Counted from the stretch's first letter, positions 21,930 to 45,392 are shown. The stretch is DNA of 64,000 nucleotides from Atrina japonica (GCA_030159075.1 BROG01000548.1:302001-366000), one strand, 5' to 3'. Notes: generated from the letters alone by a model not told the origin. Program-made: numbers and translations.

Positions 21930-23436
21930 TTATTCAGAGTGAAGATGTACACCTAACTTTGGTTTATTTGACGACCATCTACACACTGGACAATAATGGT
22001 TGTCCCTTGTTAACCATACTTCAATACATTTCTTATGAAAACAGTGGCCACACGGAAGCCCGCATAATAGTACATACTTTGAGTAGTTCTCAAGGCATAT
22101 CACACACTGGGTACCCTCTAAATACCCAGAAGGCACACAACATTTTGGTTTGGAATTCAGCAGCTTATTTTTACTTTGTGTCTCCCTTTCAGACTGACAG
22201 CCTTCTATAGCTGGATCCAGGTCATCGTCACTAACATTACGATCAGATATTTCCAGAGTTGGTACATCTGTCTGAATTTTCCCAATATTTGTCATATTTG
22301 CAGGTGTAGAGGTAGGACAATCTTCTAGTTTATCTGGATCTGATTTTTGTACTAATGGGGCTCTGTCATCAACATATTCCCACACAGGTAAATCACGGAT
22401 ATAATCATTGGACATGGTGGCTGCCATCCACAAAGACGGAATTTCCTGTTGATTCCATTCCAAATATGGACTGCGCTGAGCAAACATCCTAGGTTGTACA
22501 GGATAAAAGAGGTGTTCCAGAGTTCTAAACTGGGCAAAATTCCACTCCATTGATTCTATGTTATCTTCATTGGTGTTCTCATCAATACGTTTATATCTGA
22601 GAACACCAATGACAAATATATACAGTAAAAAGGTAAATTCTACCAATATTACATATGAAAAATAAAGATTAAAATCTGCTCGTAAGCATGAAAGAAAATC
22701 AGATCCTCCAGTTATTCGTATAATTTTGAGTCCAAAGTCTATTGTATCAGACAACAGTTTAAATGGAAGTTGGAAGAGTGTCAATAACATCATCCATATT
22801 AGCAACAGGGCCACATTGAACTTCACTGAACACCAAATAAATCGACCAAGGCGTTTTAACATTGATCCTTGAACCAAACAGAGTTCAAACCATGTTAGAC
22901 AGTTGCTTATTATCAGTGAACACACAAAAATATCATTCAAACTTGGATACAAAAATTTCAGAAATGTTTCAAAAGATTTAAAATTTATATTTTCCCCTGG
23001 CCTGCTCCCAAAGTTAAAATATTTCTCTTTTGTTACAACCAAATATGACAGATTGGGACTTTTTATTGGTATCTTCCGTAATATTTTCTTTCCTGCAAAT
23101 GTTTCCGTATTGACTATTCCAAATCTAACTCTTCCCGGAAATTTTACACTTAAAGCAGAATAAAACAATGGTGGCATTTCTGACCTAGAAAACATTATGA
23201 CCCTGACCTCTGACTCTTTGTCTTTGTTTTTGTAAGTCAACCAATTCTGGGTAAAGCTATATTCACTGTGAATGATATGTACTTTCTTGCTGACGGTATC
23301 TTTTATCCATTTGTTGATATTCGTTGGTCGGTGTGGACCAGTATGTGTGTATAATGTTACTTGTGATTTAGATTCAAAGTCATGAGGAAGTCCCAAAATC
23401 AAGCGTGATGAATCCCATCCTTTTGTATGGCAAAAC
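21930..23436 (-). CDS. RNF103: RNF103 exon 3, membrane segments and RING-H2
   Basis: The acceptor is GTCTTATTACAG at 23448-23437. The first full codons are FCHTKGWDSSR; any ATG upstream of this (for example near 23474) lies in the intron. This one exon carries three membrane spans and the whole catalytic RING, ending TAA at 21932-21930. Confidence 0.93.
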
Positions 23437-26219
23437 CTGTAATAAGACAAAATTGATATAAAATAATATATCAATAAACCAATACAGCAACATGACGTTT
23501 AGTAAGCGTGAATATGAATTTCTACCACCTCGGGCAGGCGTGTTTGCCATATTATGCCAAGCCAGAATATCTCTGACTCTGTCCACACATGCTACGATGT
23601 CACAATGTAATTTTATAATGCAAGACTTCAGAACTAGTGGAGTAGAATACTTTGCATTAAAATTTGCATCAGACTTTATCTACGTGAATTAACATGTGTT
23701 TGAAGCATGCATTAAAAATAATCAAACATGGGTGTGTTGAGTGGTAAGGGAAATTTCAACCTTTGTGGAAAGTCCAATCCTCAGGACATCCTCAGATTGG
23801 GCAAACAGATGTAAATAATATAAACAACACTGAGCACACAAAATCCGGAAGTACATTTAGAGAATTCCCTTTATAACATTGGATAGGATAGAATCAACAA
23901 AGACACTTTGACAGAATTATGCAGACTGGGGATTTCTTTGTTATGAAAATGAATTACTTCCCTTTAACAGTATTTGTTAACTTCATTTGTGAAAACAGTT
24001 ATACCTGTAATTAAATGTACAACAACAAACCTGTAATTAAATGTACAACAACACAAGCCTTAAAGGACTTTACAGATTACAGAAGTCGTGGCTTTACAGT
24101 AGAGTGCTTGATTTGCAAAAGAGGGTTGCGGATTCAAGCATTGGTTGAGGTGAGTGGCTTTTCCTGTCCTTCGGATGAGACAGTAAAAACCAATGTCCCG
24201 TGTCACAGGTGTCGGCACGTTAAAGAATCCTCAATGGCTGTAAGTGCCCAGCATATGCCAAAATTTGAAGCCCTTCACCGACATTTGGTGACGTCTCCAT
24301 ATGAGTGAAAGATTCTTGTGTGGGATGGTAAACAATAATACAACAACCGACCTGTCATGAAATCCATCATTTTTCTTAACATACAAATATCATATTTCAA
24401 ATCATGCTAACATATAATTACAAATGGCAGAAACTCAGTGCAGCAAATAAATCCTTGTTCTTAACAAGATTTATAGCTAATTAAGTCAACAAAAATATGT
24501 TGATTATTTGAAATTTTCTATGAAAATAATTTATGTCATTGGGTGTACATGTTGGATAATATGAAAGTTTGTTAACCTTTGTCAACTATATATCCTCATA
24601 CTACTGCATTAAGTAAATACACCATTAATTCATATCACCCTACATACAGGGATTTTCCATCCTATTGTAGGTGCAGAAATAAGGCTCAATTACCAATGCA
24701 AAATTCTTTTTAAGCAACTCGCAGTTGAAATTTCCCAACTGAAGTCACATGACAAAGAATTTAAGTAGATTCTTGAACATTTATTTTCAAACAGTTGTGG
24801 TTTTTTTTTTATATTTCCCAATTTCAATAAAATATTGATAAACTTTCCAATTCAAAAGACCCAAATGAGTGTGGAAAATCCTTGGCCTACAGGTATAATG
24901 GGATATGAAATTTATAATAGCTAGAGCAGGACAATCCATACCTCCAGTCAAGTTTACAGTCAAAATTTCCAACTCGTACTCCAAATCTTGCAACTTTCTT
25001 TTTCACTGTATTCCATGCTTTGTCACTGAGATAACTCCCTCCCCAATGACCAGAAATAACCTGTACAAGCCAAACACTGTCTTTGGCATCCTCTACTTGC
25101 TCAAAGAAGTGGGTACCACCAGTAAAGTTGGTCTCTTGTGGTACCTCTTCTATGGTATACTCACTAAGTTCTTCACCTGTGACGACACCTGAAAAGTTGA
25201 TAATATAGTTCACATTATATTAAAAAAAATATATACTGTATTCTATACTCAATCAGAGATTTTTAAATTCATCAGTCTTACCAACAAAACTGATAATTTT
25301 TTAAAAGACCAGTGAAATTTATCAATTAATCAGTCCAAATGACCAGCAATTTTCATTTCTGGAAATCCAGATTTTTTGCTTCTTTGATTGCATGTACAGT
25401 TTTTAGTACAAGATAAGTCGAGGACAGTAAGATCTTTGAACTTTAAGCACATATACAGTCTGGATCACTTCAAACCATGTTTAATCCAGAGTATGTGAGG
25501 CAATACTGACATTTCTGTGGTCCATTTATTTTAGGTATTTTACATGCCCAAGTTTATTTCAATCAAATATATATACAGACCAGAAAATTTATGCTTGGAC
25601 CGATGAAATCATTAATTTCTTATATATTTAAAATTCTCAGGAGCACACAGTAACTTTAGGCACTGTTTGCACATACAGCAGGTCTGCGGGTAACTCAAGG
25701 CTCCCATTGGGTACAGGGGAAAGCCCTGTTAGAGGTTCAGGGGGGCTAATCATGCTGTTTTCATCATTTCTAGATACAAGATGTTATTACTGATGTAGAT
25801 CTACTATATAGATTTATTGCGCTGCACTTCCTCTTTATAATATACATGTATATTTCATTTTTTTTAATAATGTGCCTCGTGTATGCACATGCTTAAAATG
25901 GCTAACAAGAAATGACATCCCTAGAATCTAGGTCAAACCCGAGTACAGCTAGGCTTAACTTGCAAATGTTAATGTAAAAATTATGAAATTGACCTGAAGA
26001 CTCCACTAGTTCAGTGAGCTCTGATTTCTCCACGGCTCCTTCGAAATCTATGCCTCGCTGTTCTAGCAGAGCTTTCAACTTCAACACTGACAAAGTCATG
26101 GGATCCAGGAGTCGACGGGACAAATTGCCCGATTCCACCCAGCTGACTGCTTCAATGATCCGAGCCAATATAAAGAGAATCGAAACATAAATAATCAACA
26201 GAATCAATTTCAGCCACAT
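21930..26219 (-). CDS. RNF103: E3 ubiquitin-protein ligase RNF103 (KF-1)
   Basis: Three exons on the minus strand, 26219-25994, 25188-24942 and 23436-21930, join in phases 1 and 2 to 659 codons plus stop (human 685). The N-terminus MWLKLILLIIYVSILFIL is a signal-anchor that matches the vertebrate start. Further hydrophobic segments lie at about 327-348, 364-382 and 415-437. An acidic tail precedes a RING-H2 domain at 602-644: CVIC, then PCGHCFHKKC and CPVC give the C3H2C3 zinc ligands. The family is an ER-membrane E3 ligase implicated in ER-associated degradation. A start four codons upstream (26231, MGVI) is in frame and possible; MWLK is preferred by conservation. The gene lies alone between repeat blocks. 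Confidence 0.93.
23585..23765 (+). repeat. Dispersed repeat in RNF103 intron 2 (inverse copy at 63620-63800)
   Basis: Includes GCATCAGACTTTATCTACGTG, TTTGAAGCATGC and ATGGGTGTGTTGAGTGG. The reverse complement of this series, in the same order, lies at the right edge of the window. Confidence 0.7.
24078..24350 (+). mobile_element. tRNA-headed SINE in RNF103 intron 2
   Basis: Same family as 14645-14935 in the other orientation: tRNA-like head, then GTCCTTCGGATGAGACAG, GTGTCACAGG, AGCCCTTCACC and a tail before AACAATAATACAACAA. It lies antisense to RNF103. Confidence 0.75.
24942..25188 (-). CDS. RNF103: RNF103 exon 2, luminal region
   Basis: Acceptor ACTTTTCAG; begins GVVTGEELSE and includes THFFEQVEDAKDSVWLVQV and KKVARFGVRVGNFDC, the thioredoxin-like luminal stretch conserved in the family. 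The donor is GGAG|GTATGG, phase 2. Confidence 0.92.
25994..26219 (-). CDS. RNF103: RNF103 exon 1, signal-anchor
   Basis: 75 codons and one base; encodes the membrane anchor and the LDPMTLSVLKLKALLEQRGI segment. The donor is TTCAG|GTCAAT. Confidence 0.92.
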
Positions 26220-26563
26220 AATGACTCCCACGGGCTAATATGATGTAACTTTTCTAAAACTGCGTGAGTGATTTTTCATGAAATCCAAACAGATTTTACT
26301 CCCAAGCATTCTATCTTGGAGAACCCCGAAATTCTTCTGATGGAATAAATGAAGCCAAAGGTTTGGTTAGTGACACGTCAACATAATTTAATGTTGCTTG
26401 AAATGCTGTATTATTTTTGGTTTTCAAGTTCATATGCCACAAAACTGGGGAAATTACATCATCTGGAAAGGTGTAAAAATGTATAGAAAATACACATCAC
26501 TAGAAATTCCAGAATTAGGCTGTTTTCTTCTCCCGTCGACTCCTGTCAAAATGTTTTATTTAG

Positions 26564-26588
26564 ACCGGAAGTAAATAAAATCACGTGA
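26564..26588. promoter_or_regulatory. ETS-like and E-box sites upstream of RNF103
   Basis: ACCGGAAGT (26564-26572, ETS-type) and the palindrome TCACGTGA (26581-26588, USF/MITF/TFE-type E-box) lie 9 bp apart, about 345 bp before the RNF103 start codon. The pairing is typical of TATA-less metazoan promoters; the transcription start is not known. Confidence 0.35.
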
Positions 26589-26654
26589 TATATAATAACC
26601 TACTCGGCCTATCACCATAAAACGAGCTAAGTTACAGTATGCGTACGAAAAAGT

Positions 26655-27036
26655 GTCTCAGAACTCAAGCTCAACTTTTATTCCATTATTTTGACTATAA
26701 AATCATTAGTAAAATGTTTGGGTTTAAATGATTAGGAAGCATATTAATATTTTTTATCATTCACATATAAATTTTTGCGTCATACTGAGGATTTTCCTGT
26801 AAAAATGAATAAATATGTTGAGTACGGTACTCAAAATTTGAGTACGTACTCAAACAATATTTTAATATTTCTGACGTTTTCTCCAAATGAGCAATGATTT
26901 TGATCATTATTTACAATTATATGCTGTCAATATATAAACATGTCCAGTTACAGGATAAATTTTGAGTGTTTTTACCTTAAAATCATGAAAAGTTAGTTGA
27001 GCTTGAGTACTGAGTAAATTTGGTGACTTCGGGCCC
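26655..27036 (-). mobile_element. MITE, second copy of the 4512-4871 family
   Basis: Reverse orientation relative to the first copy; ends in GTTGAGCTTGAGTACTGAGT then AAATTTGGTGACTTCGGGCCC. The left inverted repeat is shortened to AACTCAAGCTCAACT. It contains a longer palindromic core, GAGTACGGTACTC plus GAGTACGTACTC. Confidence 0.75.
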
Positions 27037-27295
27037 AGATATCCTAAAAGTATTTACATTGTAGGATCTTGAGATGGTAGGTTTGGTGGGATTTTTTATA
27101 AAATTATATATTATATTATAGGCCTATAGTTTATTTGGTAATATTAATTTTAATAAATCAGTTTTTAAATACGAATAGATCTAGGCCCTTATTCGATTTT
27201 TAATATAAATATTAGATAAATCCATATCACTATATCTATTATAATAAATTAATTATTTCTAAGATAAGAAATTATTTTTAGATTTTATGATTTAG

Positions 27296-27935
27296 CCTAC
27301 CTCTCATACCTTGGGTACGTGTTGCCCTGAAACTCCTGGTAAGCCCAGCCGTATACAAGAAATTTTTAAGTAGACCTACCACAAAATGCCAGTTTTTATC
27401 CTCTTTGGCCCTTTCCTGAGGGTATAGGGCATATGTGGCAGAGTGCTTATGAGATGCCATGCCCATCTCTGCCTCCAATGCCTTGGACCTTGCTCAGAAA
27501 CTCATGGAAAACGCAGCCATAAGAATAATCACAAAATGTAAGCTTTATTCATTGTGGCCCCTTTATGAAGGTCTAGGTCAAATGTGGCACAGTGCTTGTG
27601 GCAAATGTCCACCTTTACCTCTCACACCCTAAGCATCACTCGGAAACTCTTGGTAAACCCTGCCATCAATCGGACTATTTTATCACAAAATGAAAGTTTT
27701 ACCCCTATGACCCATTCCCGAGGTCTAGGACATGTGTGACATAGTGCGTATGAGAGGTCCACCTCTACACCATAGACTGCTAAAAAAAGTCGGGTTTACC
27801 ACTGTGGCCTTTTTATAAGGGAGGATTTACAACATATGTGCCGTAGTTCATGCGCGAGGTCATGATAATATTTGTCTCCCATACCGCGTACATTGCTCAG
27901 AAACCCCTGGTAAGCCCAGCCACCAATAGGAAATT
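27296..27935 (+). repeat. Degenerate tandem repeat, about 145-150 bp period, 4 and a bit copies
   Basis: Recurring phrases are CTCAGAAACTC/CCCTGGTAAGCCCAGCC, CACAAAATG, then GGCCC and ATGTGGCACAGTGC, at starts near 27296, 27475, 27620 and 27770, with a last partial copy near 27875. Copies are strongly diverged, so the array is old. Confidence 0.7.
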
Positions 27936-28014
27936 TAGGTCAAAATAGCCCCAGGATAATCATCAACCATCAATAAAATCCTGTATACTAAACAATCTCT
28001 TTTGTAAATGCAAT

Positions 28015-28240
28015 GCATAGGCATCGGAAGCAAATTGAAAGTGGGGGGGATAAACCAACTTAAAACACACACACGCCAGAAGTGGGGGGGCTAAACCAAC
28101 TTAAAACACACACACGCCAGAAACGTCTTGGGGGCTAAGCCCCAATTCTCAACACCTATGCCTATCTTTGCAAAAACAGGGGGGGGGGGGGCTAAGCCCC
28201 CCCTAGCCCCCCCCCCCGGCTCCGTCGCCTATGCAATGCA
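28015..28240 (-). repeat. Dispersed GGGGGGCT-AGCCCCCC repeat, opposite copy
   Basis: Reverse complement of the 17070-17230 element. A 50-bp portion with AAACCAACTTAAAACACACACACGCC is tandemly doubled, and poly-G/poly-C blocks flank the GGGGGGCTAAGCCCCCC palindrome. Confidence 0.75.
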
Positions 28241-28780
28241 CGTACAACAAATTAAAATCATATATAGATCTAATACAGTAACTATAAAAGTATAAACTGA
28301 AATTGTAAAAAAAAATCATAATGCTTGAAAATAATTGATTGAAATGCATGTATTCCAGGAATACACAAACGTTTGAAGCGATTGTGTTTTAAGCTCAGTA
28401 ATATTATTGATGGCTGACTTTATTGAGTGCTAGCGTTATTGAAAACTGGCTTCTTGACACTGATTCGTCCTCCGCGTGACATTATGCTTGACTTGTCAGA
28501 CAAGAGTACGGCAAGTGTATGGATCATCTTTTGAGCTCTTGTTATAGAGCTGTTCCACGAAATTTTACCTTGCCTTGCTGTCGCTGTGGATTCCATACAA
28601 GAGTTGATGTTAAGTGTTGAGCCTTGTATTGAAGGAGATAAGCATGATTGTCCATTTTGTTTTCCAACTTCAAAATTATGGGCTGTGTGACCAACAAACA
28701 ATTTCATCTGGGTAATTTTTTGTCGATGAGGTAAGTGTTAAATAAACAGAGCAAGTGACTTTAGCCAAATAGACAAAATT

Positions 28781-29331
28781 GCCGAGAGAGCAGCGATTCA
28801 ACTTTCATTCATGGTATATCTAGCACCTAAGGTTACAAAATTATGTAGCAACACTAGGAGAGGACACACCTTCATATGCTACCGTAAAATGGTGGATGGC
28901 AGAATTTAAGCGTTACAAGAAGAGCCTTCAGGACGACCCCGTCACTGTGGCAACTCCTGAAATAGTCACTAAAGTCTATGTTGTTGTTTCATGTATACAT
29001 TCATCACTTCGTTTGCAGTGAAGGGGAAAAATAAGATCACAAGTCGTGGAAAGTCCAGTAAAGGTGTCTCGTTTCACCAGGGCAATGACCCTGCTCACTA
29101 GTCACTGTCATTAATGATTGTGGCTTTCATTTGATTTAACATTCCCCTTACTCACCTGATCTCCCTTCATCAGACTTTCATAATTATATTTCTAAAACTG
29201 AAAAGCCCATTCCCGGTACCAATTTCCAAACAAATGATGACGTCGTACATTCAGTGAAGGGCTATCTGGGCAGTCAAGAAATGGAGTTCTTTAAAAGTGA
29301 CACTGAGGCTCTTAAACATTATTAGGAGATT
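28781..29331 (+). pseudogene. Degenerate mariner-like transposase
   Basis: Three pieces in order match the mariner/SETMAR family. The first is LGEDTPSYATVKWWMAEFKR with SLQDDPVTVATPEIVTKV, the N-terminal helix-turn-helix and linker. The second is SSKGVSFHQGNDPAH, around the second catalytic Asp. The third is DCGFHLI, HSPYSPDL, SDFHNY and QEMEFFKSDTEALKHY, the C-terminal catalytic part. Frame changes and stops separate the pieces and about 300 bp of the centre is missing, so it cannot be active. Inverted terminal repeats were not found. Confidence 0.8.
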
Positions 29332-31490
29332 ATGTTTAATATTGTGCAATACGTCTCTCAAAAGACAAAACCTAACATATAAGGCTCAGCACTTATCAAT
29401 CAACCCTCGTAGACGAGCCCGTCATGTGGTTGATTTTGTATCTTTCCTGTCCCTTTTTTTCAAATTCATGCTTCCATATCAACAGGAAAGAGGAAACTAA
29501 TTTGTCATCTGCTAGAGTTCCTTGTTTCTAATTCACTCGGACTACAACATGTATTTAAGTTTTCCGGACCGCTTTCGTGTCGTAACTTGGTAGACTAGAT
29601 ATCTCGCAGATGTTCTCACATTGATGTTCTTGTTTGTATCACCAGTTGTTCCAACAAAGCTTCCTTGTTAGGTGAATTTAGTAATATCCTACTAACAATT
29701 TCCTTGTGCGATCGATAGACTCAATACGTTGATTCTCATGACTTTAATCTTTCCCGTCGGTTGTAAGCTCAACGGAAGCAACCACTGACTCAAAGACTGA
29801 TGCGGTGTATTGTATCTATCGGTGTTTGCTAGACCGTCTGCAACGTCAATGTCATTAAGTTACTATAGGAGTGTCCAATTGATGTCGTTTTTCCCTCCAT
29901 AAGTTGTTTCCTTCATCACTCAATCATTTACGGCCTCAAAAAATAGGAATGATGATAACACGAAACCTTGTCTGCCCTTTCTGACTTCTGTCGGCTATGC
30001 ACTTGGAGCACCCCAGTTGAAGTAGATTAATAGAACAAAGAAATCTGAATCAAAGGGTAATATTATTGAATGACGGACCCGAGGTTTGCCGAGGGTTCGT
30101 CATAGAAGAATCTTATCCCGAGGATTGAGATTCCTTTGTCATACCCTCAAGATAGGAGTTGATTATATTTCTTCCATGTCTAAAATATATGTCTATGTAG
30201 ATTTACGCATGTTTGCATGTCTATGTAGATCTACAGAAAACCGTGTAACGTCTCACATAAATGTGTAGGCCTACTGCAAAAGAAGTTCTAAATCATAGTC
30301 CCGTCATTTCCGGTAGGACGCGTGCAGCTTGTCATTCTCCCCTCCCCCAGTCGACGACAGGCTGGTCATTTTTGTACTAGTTATAAGGATAACTTCGAGA
30401 ATATTGGAGAAATACTAGTATTTGTCTGGACTTCTGTTAGTGTTTCACAATCTTCACAGGAATTCTCTGGTGTCCCTCCTGTTTTATTTTGGGATGAGGA
30501 ATGCAGGTTTTTTTTCAAAAGCATCCTGTTTGTTTCATCCGATACTAGCTTTTGAAACACAAGAATCAAATTATAGTGTATCTACCAAATTTCCGGTACT
30601 AACTTTTGTAACAAAGGAGAATAACACATGTGAAATGATTCCATCTTATGTTGGGGACTTCAAAGGTATAATTTACCTCGTACCAAGATCACTTTTAATT
30701 AGGAATACACCTTCGCCCGTCTAGAACTAGAATTCAGTTTGTCATTTTAATTTCCTTAAATCAAGAGATTAATTTACTTTTCTGTCTATTGCTAAATGTT
30801 TACATTTCTATATACGAATTAAGAAATACTTTTAACTTTACCACATAGTAAAATCTAGTATTTACTCCTAAATAAAGGTACACAAAACTATTTGAACATG
30901 ATATTTGTGAATACATAAGTTATAAGTATTTCTGCAACTTAATTATTTTACTCAAGAATGTACAATACAGATTCTTTAAGCATATGGATCTTCATGCCCT
31001 AAAACACTTGCTTGTCTTTAACTATTTCTGACACTCATTGAATCATAATTACATATATGGCGGTATTGATGGTGTGTATCTATTGTGTTGCAGTATGACC
31101 AATGGCCAGGAAACAGTCGGTCTTTTCGGAATGAAGCTTATTGGTCATGCAGGTGCTAGTCGATCACATATTATATCTTCAGTCTGTCAAGTAGTATAGT
31201 ATTGAAGCCATTTTTGGTGTTGAAAGGGGCATGATTCCTCTGCAGTTCTTGTATACGATAAAGTCCACATTTACTTGTTACACTTACTTCTCTCTCTTGT
31301 TAATAAATTTTAAATTTGACTAGTTGCCGTACGTATAGAGTACAATGATGTCTAAAAATTAACATTTGGCAAATTTACATTATAAGAGTTGCTCTTCTAA
31401 ATACCTGTAAAATTGTATAGCCAAATGATTTCTATGTGTGATTAATCATGTACTCATATTGACCTACCCATATCATCTTCAGCACAGTTA
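29332..31490. other. No gene seen
   Basis: Mixed unique-looking sequence. Noted: a short inverted repeat TGACGGACCC / GGGTTCGTCA at 30071-30104. Several short ORFs have no recognisable domains. Confidence 0.45.
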
Positions 31491-31494
31491 AGGT

Positions 31495-31685
31495 GGGATG
31501 GAGCTCCGTGGCAAAGTTACTAGGACATCGCTAGTTAAACCACAGCGTTTCCCACTGCTGATTATGCTAGGAAGTTGAGGAATCCTGATGACATGTTCCT
31601 GTGTTCATTGTAAAAAAAGTTTTTTTTATCATTTTTAACATATGTTGAGTGTAGCGTCAAATAAAATTAAAACCAATGCATTTCG
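31495..31685 (+). repeat. SINE remnant
   Basis: GGAGCTCCGTGGCAAAGTTACTAGG, TTAAACCACAGCGTTTCCC and the tail TGTTGAGTGTAGCGTCAAATAAAA follow the order of the SINE at 52571-52812, heavily diverged. Confidence 0.5.
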
Positions 31686-31689
31686 CAAA

Positions 31690-31990
31690 AGGGTCGATGA
31701 CACCTTTTGACAGACTTTTTCATTATGACTTCACAATTGAATGGATTATTTGTGTGGTTATGACGTCATTATCCAATGACGTTAAAATGCACATTGACAG
31801 TCACGTGTCAAACAATTGTCGATAGGTTAATTAAGACCCGACATGGCACTTTTGAGAGACCTTTCCTTTATTACGTCACAATTAAAATTGTATGGCCTAT
31901 AAAACATGTGTGATTGTGACGCCATAATCAAATGACGTCAAAAAGCACATCGATAGCCACGTTTCCGACATTTGGCGATAGGTAAATTAC
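31690..31990 (+). repeat. Tandem pair of a TGACGTCA-containing repeat
   Basis: Two head-to-tail copies (about 31690-31830 and 31836-31990). Each has CACCTTTTG/CACTTTTG-AGA, TTACGTCACAATT, GTGATTGTGACG or TATGACGTCAT, AATGACGT and a closing (T)TTGGCGATAGGT. A third, better-bounded copy is at 37663-37830. Confidence 0.7.
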
Positions 31991-32241
31991 CAGAATGTTG
32001 TGACATGGGATATATAATCGTTTGATACTGTAGTATACTGCTTTAGAAGATCTAGAATAGTATTCCATGTGGGTACCCCAGAAGCAAATTTTTCAAAGAT
32101 GTTACAACACTCTTTGGTAAAACGGTCGGCCCTCAGCTTATTTTACCAGATTCAATGCCAGAATGGATAACAATTATCATGGTTATCAATCATGCGGAAT
32201 GACTTTTACTGAAGCTACTGACTTCTAAGTCAAAGTTTTAG

Positions 32242-32335
32242 TCAGCAATTACAATTAAGTCACACTGAGCTCTTACAATCAAGTCACACTTAGCATTTAC
32301 AGCCTAGTCACGTTCAGCAATTAAAAACTGCAACC
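32242..32335 (+). repeat. Short degenerate tandem repeat, about 24-bp period
   Basis: AGCAATTACAATTAAGTCACACT is followed by three diverged units with AAGTCACACTTAGC, TAGTCACGTTCAGC and AGCAATTAAAAAC. Confidence 0.55.
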
Positions 32336-33559
32336 ATGTCATGTAAATAAATCCACATAAATACGTTATATGGCGCACAATGGATAGACATAATCAGAAA
32401 TTGCTTCTTTTAAGACTTGTGGAACGACAAGAAACCAGTTTGTCATAAGTCTAAATAAGTTAGAAACAAGTGTAAATATAAAAACAAAACATTTATTTCA
32501 TTTATTCATGTCGAAAATATGACTGCTTATGTAATTACGATGAAACACATTGCTAAATATTTTAGAATCGGTAATTCGTAATTGTGACACACATAAACAA
32601 AATAGAAATCATTTGTATACAAATTGAAAAGGTAAACCTCGTGTATTTTCAAAGTTTAAAAATTAACAAACTCGAGATAGATAAACATGATAATCAACTA
32701 ACACTCGTTGTACAACATCTATGTTCACCTTCCATAACTTCTTCGATGCAACTTTATCAACTTCAGCCTTCATGTACCAGTATTCAGATAATATACAAAT
32801 AGCTCGTATACCAAAGTATAAATCCTTAGGATGTCCAGGATATAGATACAAATTGTATGATAATGCAGTAATCTGACACGATAATGGAATGGATCTAATT
32901 ATTTTAATGCACGTATAATTTCACTTCAAGCGATACAAATGCAATTAACGTTTATTCTGATAAGCCAGATGCAAAATCGTGATAGCAAGAAATTAGAAAT
33001 CATGTTAAAGTACATAACTGATACTAAACATCTATATATCAGGTATTTCGGTACCAGATTATTATTATATACCAAAGTATTATTTAGAATGGATGCATTC
33101 TTAATATTCTAAATTCCTCATAAGCTAAAATAGTCATCTAATTACAGTGGTTACTCTTAGGTGGATTTTGGAATACATTTACGTCATCTGTTAGCCTTTA
33201 ATGATTCCATATTAGGTTTCGGAACACTATTTTAAATAAATAATTCAAATGAAGTGTTATTGACAGAAATTATCGTCTTGAACATTTGTTTTGGACCCGT
33301 GGTTGCAATAATATAACTTTGGTACTACGTTTATAATATGTACATTCGAAGACACTTAATGCATATCAAGTGTGACACTATCTAATGGGGATAGAAAATG
33401 GAAACAGATTTATAGAACACATCATAATACATATCATGATGTAAAACAGATGATATGCAAATATTACAAAATTTTACGAATTATTAATTTTTGAAACTAA
33501 ATTAATCTGTAATTAATATACATACAATTATATACAAAACCGTAAGTGAAACACATTCT

Positions 33560-33780
<221 letters not shown>

Positions 33781-34034
33781 CACGCAGTAGCTAACATCCA
33801 TGTATAATAGCATAGTGGCACCTTTGGGTATAAAAAAAATCAAAACAATAATATGTATTTTCAAAAAGGGGGTACATCTGTTCAGGCAAAACATCTAGCG
33901 TCACTCTGATTCCATGCGTTGCTACAGATTAAATATGTTTGTACCCCTGTTATCAGTTAGACTATCTGTAATTATAAACATGTGTCAGTTGGTCTGGGTC
34001 GAACAATATTTTGTTGATCTCAGTTCCACAGAAG

Positions 34035-44445
<10,411 letters not shown>

Positions 44446-45015
44446 TCTGCATCAAAATATTCCTCTTCAATGTAATTTTGTTTTCGAACTATTTTGTCTC
44501 TTTTTTAAATGTTGTCATCTCCCGGTTTTCATATCTCTGACATATTTAAACTTATTTTACTGAATTTTCTCCGGAAATCCTAGTAAAAAAAGTAATATGG
44601 TCAGAATTATCAGTTACTTTGTTTCACCAGCAATGTTATCGTCTGATCCCGGAAGATACGAATTTTACAAAGTGCTTGAGATAAGTCACGTGTCCTCGAA
44701 TTGTGTAAACAATTATAGGTGTCAATAGAAATATACACCGGTGAATATATTCATGTGCATACAGTTATAATATGGTTCATTAGTTTTGGGCTTGTTTCAT
44801 TTGTACCTTGGATGGATCAATAACTGTTGCGCATGTGGAAGATATTTGTATACACAATAAACTAATCAGATAAATTTATGAAATGTTGTGTTAAAATAGG
44901 TAACTACTCACAAACAAACTTCTTCAAATCTACATTTCAAATCAACTTGCACTCCGAAAAAGACGTACGAAAAACAGAGGTCATGAGGTTTGTTTAAGAT
45001 TCAATCTGAGTTGCC

Positions 45016-45128
<113 letters not shown>

Positions 45129-45284
45129 TATAGTAAATGACCATAGAATTATATTTTATATTGTCGTCCGTATCGTATATATGCGTATAGTAAAACTAGA
45201 ATTAATTTCGTGTACAAGAGTATCGTAATTCAAACGTATAGAAACTTCATCCAGTCTGTAAAGAGGACAGTGTCCACTGTATAA

Positions 45285-45392
<108 letters not shown>

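Noticed and set aside
23380..23586. ATG-initiated frame upstream of RNF103 exon 3 (MDRVRDILAWHN)
   Set aside because: It lies in the intron and a different frame; splicing at 23437 joins the conserved exons in phase without it.
28420..28707. 95-residue minus-strand ORF beside the mariner relic
   Set aside because: No recognisable domain, no homology I can name, and it lies among transposon remains; chance or degenerate repeat is likelier.
31690..31990. Repeated units first considered as a CRISPR-like or regulatory array
   Set aside because: Two 150-bp copies with inverted ends in a eukaryotic genome; a third copy elsewhere shows a transposon-like family.
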